From positions 1 through 38,617 of the forward strand of contig CANFHZ010000013.1 of assembly GCA_947446885.1 (NCBI GenBank): DNA of 38,617 bases. The letters are read 5' to 3'. This document shows, one piece after another, positions 35,242-38,617 of this stretch. The first letter of the stretch is position 1. Every line of letters starts with the position of its first letter. Made by a program: the position numbers and the translations under genes. The notes under the pieces are model-generated. The model searched no databases and was not told the DNA's origin. It was given only the letters and a program-made list of their open reading frames with translations. The DNA comes from Comamonadaceae bacterium. Lineage in GTDB: Bacteria; Pseudomonadota; Gammaproteobacteria; Burkholderiales; Burkholderiaceae_C.

Positions 35242-36381
35242 TTAACGGATCACCGACAAGACTTGCAGCTTGCCACCTTTGATGGTTTGCAGAGTGAGCG
35301 CGCCATTGAGCACGTCGCCTTTGTTGTCAAAGGAGATTGCGCCAGTCACGCCTTGGTAGTCCTTGGTCGCAGCCAGCACCGGCAGGTACTTGGCAGGGTC
35401 GGACGAACCGGCTTTCACCATCGCGGCAACCATGATCTTCACGCTGTCATACACGTAGGGGGCGTACACCTGAACGTCCACACCGAACTTGGCCTTGAAT
35501 TTCTTGTCGAAGTCGTTCTTGGCTGCTTCGAACTTGCTTCCAGGCTCAACACCGCCAGCTTCGGCGCAAAAGACTTGGTTATCGGACACTGCGTCGCCAG
35601 CGAGCTTGACCAGCTCAGCCGAGCAGATGCCGTCGCCACCCATGAACTTGGCGCTAATGCCCAGCGATTTCATCTGGCGCAACATCGGGCCGGCCACGGC
35701 GTCCATGCCGCCGAAGAACACGACGTCAGGCTTCTTGCCTTTGATCGAGGTCAGGATGGCGTTGAAGTCGGTGGCTTTGTCGGTGGTGAACTCTTGGGCA
35801 ACAATGCTGCCACCAGCGGCCTTGACCGCTTTGCTGAACTCTTCTGCAACACCTTGGCCGTATGCGGTGCGGTCATCGATCACAGCAATTGCCTTGCCCT
35901 TGAGGGTGTTGACAGCGTACTTGCCCAGCGTGCCGCCCAATTGGGTGTCATCAGCCACCACACGGAAGGTGGTTTTGAAGCCCTGGCGGGTGTACTTGGG
36001 GTTGGTGGCGGAGGGCGAAATCTGGGGAATGCCAGCGTCGCTGTAGATTTTGGAAGCGGGGATAGAGGTTCCCGAATTCAGGTGGCCGACCACGCCGGAC
36101 ACGTTGGCGTCAACCAGTTTTTGCGCAACGGCAGTGCCTTGCTTGGGATCGGCTGCGTCGTCTTCAGTCATCAGCTTCAAGGTAACTTTTTTGCCACCGA
36201 TGGTCACGCCTGCAGCGTTCAACTCTTCCACGGCCATGATTGCGCCGTTTTCATTGTCTTTACCCAGGTGGGCAATGCCGCCACTGGTAGGGCCAACGTG
36301 GGCGATAGTGACCACGGTTTGGGCCATCGAGAAGCCAGCTGACAGCGTCAGCGCTGCGATAGCGATCAGATTTTTTTTCAT
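35242..36381 (-). CDS. Branched-chain amino acid ABC transporter substrate-binding protein (LivK-like)
   Basis: A 379-residue periplasmic protein with a signal peptide (cut after SMA, residue 20). It belongs to the Leu/Ile/Val-binding type I fold: VVTIAHVGPTSGGIAHLGKDNENG at the mature N terminus, GVVGHLNSGTSIPASKIYSDAGIPQISPSAT and FRVVADDTQLGGTLGKY. It captures branched-chain or other amino acids for an ABC permease not seen here. It stands alone, closed by the bidirectional terminator; GGAG lies ~10 bp before ATG 36381. Confidence 0.9.
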   Translation of the reverse strand: MKKNLIAIAALTLSAGFSMAQTVVTIAHVGPTSGGIAHLGKDNENGAIMAVEELNAAGVTIGGKKVTLKLMTEDDAADPKQGTAVAQKLVDANVSGVVGHLNSGTSIPASKIYSDAGIPQISPSATNPKYTRQGFKTTFRVVADDTQLGGTLGKYAVNTLKGKAIAVIDDRTAYGQGVAEEFSKAVKAAGGSIVAQEFTTDKATDFNAILTSIKGKKPDVVFFGGMDAVAGPMLRQMKSLGISAKFMGGDGICSAELVKLAGDAVSDNQVFCAEAGGVEPGSKFEAAKNDFDKKFKAKFGVDVQVYAPYVYDSVKIMVAAMVKAGSSDPAKYLPVLAATKDYQGVTGAISFDNKGDVLNGALTLQTIKGGKLQVLSVIR

Positions 36382-36576
36382 GAAGGGTGAACTCCGTTAG
36401 ATTGAGAACTAAGGTTGGGTAGCCGTAAAGCTGCGCAAATTCTAATCCTTCAGGAACACCTGCGAGATCCTTACTGATTTGCGGGCTTTAAGGACATCTC
36501 CAGGTCGGTGCGTATGATGGGCCGGGCTGCAGCCAGAGCACAGGCAGCAGCCCTACACCACACGCCGCCCACCGCC
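36382..36576. other. Divergent intergenic region, livK-like / rcnA-like
   Basis: This 195-bp stretch must contain both promoters. I find no RcnR-type G-tract operator and no czcD-type NiCo riboswitch fold by eye, and no other repeat or hairpin worth naming. An in-frame extension of the exporter upstream to 36508 exists but is rejected because the family begins at MPPIAELI. Confidence 0.3.
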
Positions 36577-37392
<816 letters not shown>

Positions 37393-37454
37393 GGGCGGCA
37401 AAACCCGTTAGCATGGCCCCGCGCCCTTTTGCGCGGTCCACCACGGAGTTGTCC

Positions 37455-38492
37455 ATGCCCCTGTTTTCCACCTGTATCGCGGGCAGCCTGCCCAAGCCCG
37501 AATGGCTGGCCGAGACGCAAAAGCTCTGGCCGCAGTGGAAAGCCAGCGGCGACGCACTGGCACAGGCCAAGGCGGACGCCACCCTGTTATGGATCAAGAT
37601 GCAGGAGGACGCCGGGCTGGACATCATCGGCGACGGCGAGCAGGCACGGCAACATTTCGTGCACGGCTTTTTGGAACAGGTCGGCGGCATTGACTTTGAC
37701 AACAAGGTCAAGATGGGCATACGCGACAACCGCTATGACGCCATGGTGCCGCAGGTGGTGGGGCCGCTCACCCTGAAAGGGCGCGTTCACGCGATGGAAG
37801 CGCAATTGCTGCGTGCCCATACGAGCAAAAAAATCAAATTCACCCTGCCCGGTCCGATGACGATTGTGGATACCGTGGCCGACCGTTTTTACGGCGGCGA
37901 CAAAGCCGGGCGCGTGAAGATGGCCATGGCTTTTGCGGCTTTACTGAATCAGGAAGCGCTGGCCTTGCAGGCCGATGGCGTAGACATCATCCAGTTTGAC
38001 GAGCCGGCTTTCAATGTCTACGGCGAAGACGCTGCTGACTGGGGCGTGCAGGCACTGGAGCGTGCCGCGCAGGGTCTCACGTGCACGACAGCCGTACATA
38101 TTTGCTACGGCTACGGCATTCAGGCCAATAACGACTGGAAAAATTCACTCGGTCAGGAATGGCGGCAGTACGAAAAAGTGTTTCCCGCACTCGCAAAAAG
38201 CAGCATCCAACAGGTCAGCCTGGAGTGTTTCCACTCCCGCGTGCCCTTGGATTTGATTGCCTTGCTCCAAGGCAAAGATGTGATGGTGGGCGTGATCGAT
38301 GTGGCCAGCGAGACCATTGAGACCCCGCAGGAAATCGCCGACACCATCGGCCGCGCTTTGCAATTTGTGGCCAAGGACCGCTTGTTCCCTTGCACCAACT
38401 GCGGCCTGGCACCCATGAGCCGCGCGGTGGCCGAAGGCAAACTCCGCGCCCTGGCCCAGGGCGCGGCGCTGGCCCGCCAGCGGCTGGTTTAG
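37455..38492 (+). CDS. Short MetE-like methionine synthase (MesD-type)
   Basis: A 345-residue protein equal to the catalytic C-terminal half of cobalamin-independent methionine synthase. The zinc ligands are present: H and C in [10 protein letters not shown] in SLECFHSR and C in CTNCGL. The acceptor-side signature [10 protein letters not shown] and the start [16 protein letters not shown] fit the short core-MetE group (MesD-type as I recall), which makes methionine from homocysteine with a methyl donor other than polyglutamyl folate. It lacks the N-terminal MetE half. GGAG sits 7 bp before ATG 37455. A MesX/DUF1852 partner is not adjacent. Confidence 0.85.
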   Translation: MPLFSTCIAGSLPKPEWLAETQKLWPQWKASGDALAQAKADATLLWIKMQEDAGLDIIGDGEQARQHFVHGFLEQVGGIDFDNKVKMGIRDNRYDAMVPQVVGPLTLKGRVHAMEAQLLRAHTSKKIKFTLPGPMTIVDTVADRFYGGDKAGRVKMAMAFAALLNQEALALQADGVDIIQFDEPAFNVYGEDAADWGVQALERAAQGLTCTTAVHICYGYGIQANNDWKNSLGQEWRQYEKVFPALAKSSIQQVSLECFHSRVPLDLIALLQGKDVMVGVIDVASETIETPQEIADTIGRALQFVAKDRLFPCTNCGLAPMSRAVAEGKLRALAQGAALARQRLV

Positions 38493-38617
38493 AACAAGCC
38501 CGAGATCTTGCCCTCGTCGTCGATGTCAATGCGCATCGACGCGGGCTCCTTGGGCAGACCCGGCATGGTCATGATGTCGCCGCAAATCATCACCACAAAC
38601 TCGGCACCTGCGGACAG
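38489..38617 (-). CDS. fhs: Formate-tetrahydrofolate ligase, C-terminal end
   Basis: Only the last 42 codons are in the window; the gene continues past the right edge. The translated end contains [20 protein letters not shown] and closes with ISGLF, which is the conserved C terminus of Fhs, the ATP-driven ligase making 10-formyl-tetrahydrofolate from formate. Its TAA (38491-38489) overlaps the MetE-like gene's stop by two bases on the opposite strand, so the two genes converge tail to tail. Confidence 0.88.
   Translation of the reverse strand: MSAGAEFVVMICGDIMTMPGLPKEPASMRIDIDDEGKISGLF

Noticed and set aside
36382-36576. NiCo riboswitch or RcnR operator before the RcnA-like gene
   Set aside because: I could not find the required helices or the G-tract operator by eye.

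Overview
The window looks like a chromosomal segment of a high-GC betaproteobacterium, most likely Burkholderiales and probably Comamonadaceae (Rhodoferax/Polaromonas-like). This rests on dense GC-rich coding, an expanded TctC-type binding protein, a form II aerobic CO dehydrogenase-like operon, an oxc/frc oxalate operon and Zwf/Gnd pairing. It is inference from gene content; no rRNA or other phylogenetic marker is present. I saw no tRNA, rRNA, insertion sequence, phage gene or CRISPR array.

Region 1 (1-4588) carries organosulfonate genes on the + strand. They are the 3' end of an HpsN/histidinol-dehydrogenase-like gene, a CuyA-like L-cysteate sulfo-lyase, an Asp/Glu-racemase-family protein, a DegT-family aminotransferase, a short cysteine-rich ORF, and a TauA-like sulfonate-binding protein closed by a strong terminator. 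The set points to breakdown of a C3 sulfonate (dihydroxypropanesulfonate, sulfolactate or cysteate).

Region 2 (4625-7787) is housekeeping: a periplasmic HEAT/TPR protein, an MFS permease (-), a glyoxalase II-like hydrolase and a YbaK-type deacylase. Region 3 (7794-13686, -) is a complete tripartite RND efflux operon (adaptor, pump, outer-membrane factor) with no regulator beside it.

Region 4 (13985-21062, +) is an oxalate operon: oxalyl-CoA decarboxylase, formyl-CoA transferase, a stand-alone protein like the hydrolase domain of 10-formyltetrahydrofolate dehydrogenase, and a full tripartite tricarboxylate-type transporter (TctC, TctB, TctA). The likely scheme is uptake of oxalate, activation by formyl-CoA, decarboxylation, and handling of the formyl group.

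Region 5 (21107-28028, -) is a form II molybdenum hydroxylase system: small, large and medium subunits, a terminator, then the MoxR-like AAA+ ATPase, the VWA protein, the CoxG-like protein and a small exported protein. A double CCTAGG dyad lies upstream of the first gene.

Region 6 (28284-38617) holds a short-form 6-phosphogluconate dehydrogenase with Zwf, uracil phosphoribosyltransferase, a thioredoxin-like and a GIY-YIG-like ORF split by one in-frame amber codon, an EamA permease, an exported methyltransferase-fold protein, a 43-residue membrane protein coupled to an exported metalloprotease, a LivK-like binding protein, an RcnA-like Ni/Co exporter, a short MetE-like methionine synthase, and the 3' end of formate-tetrahydrofolate ligase.
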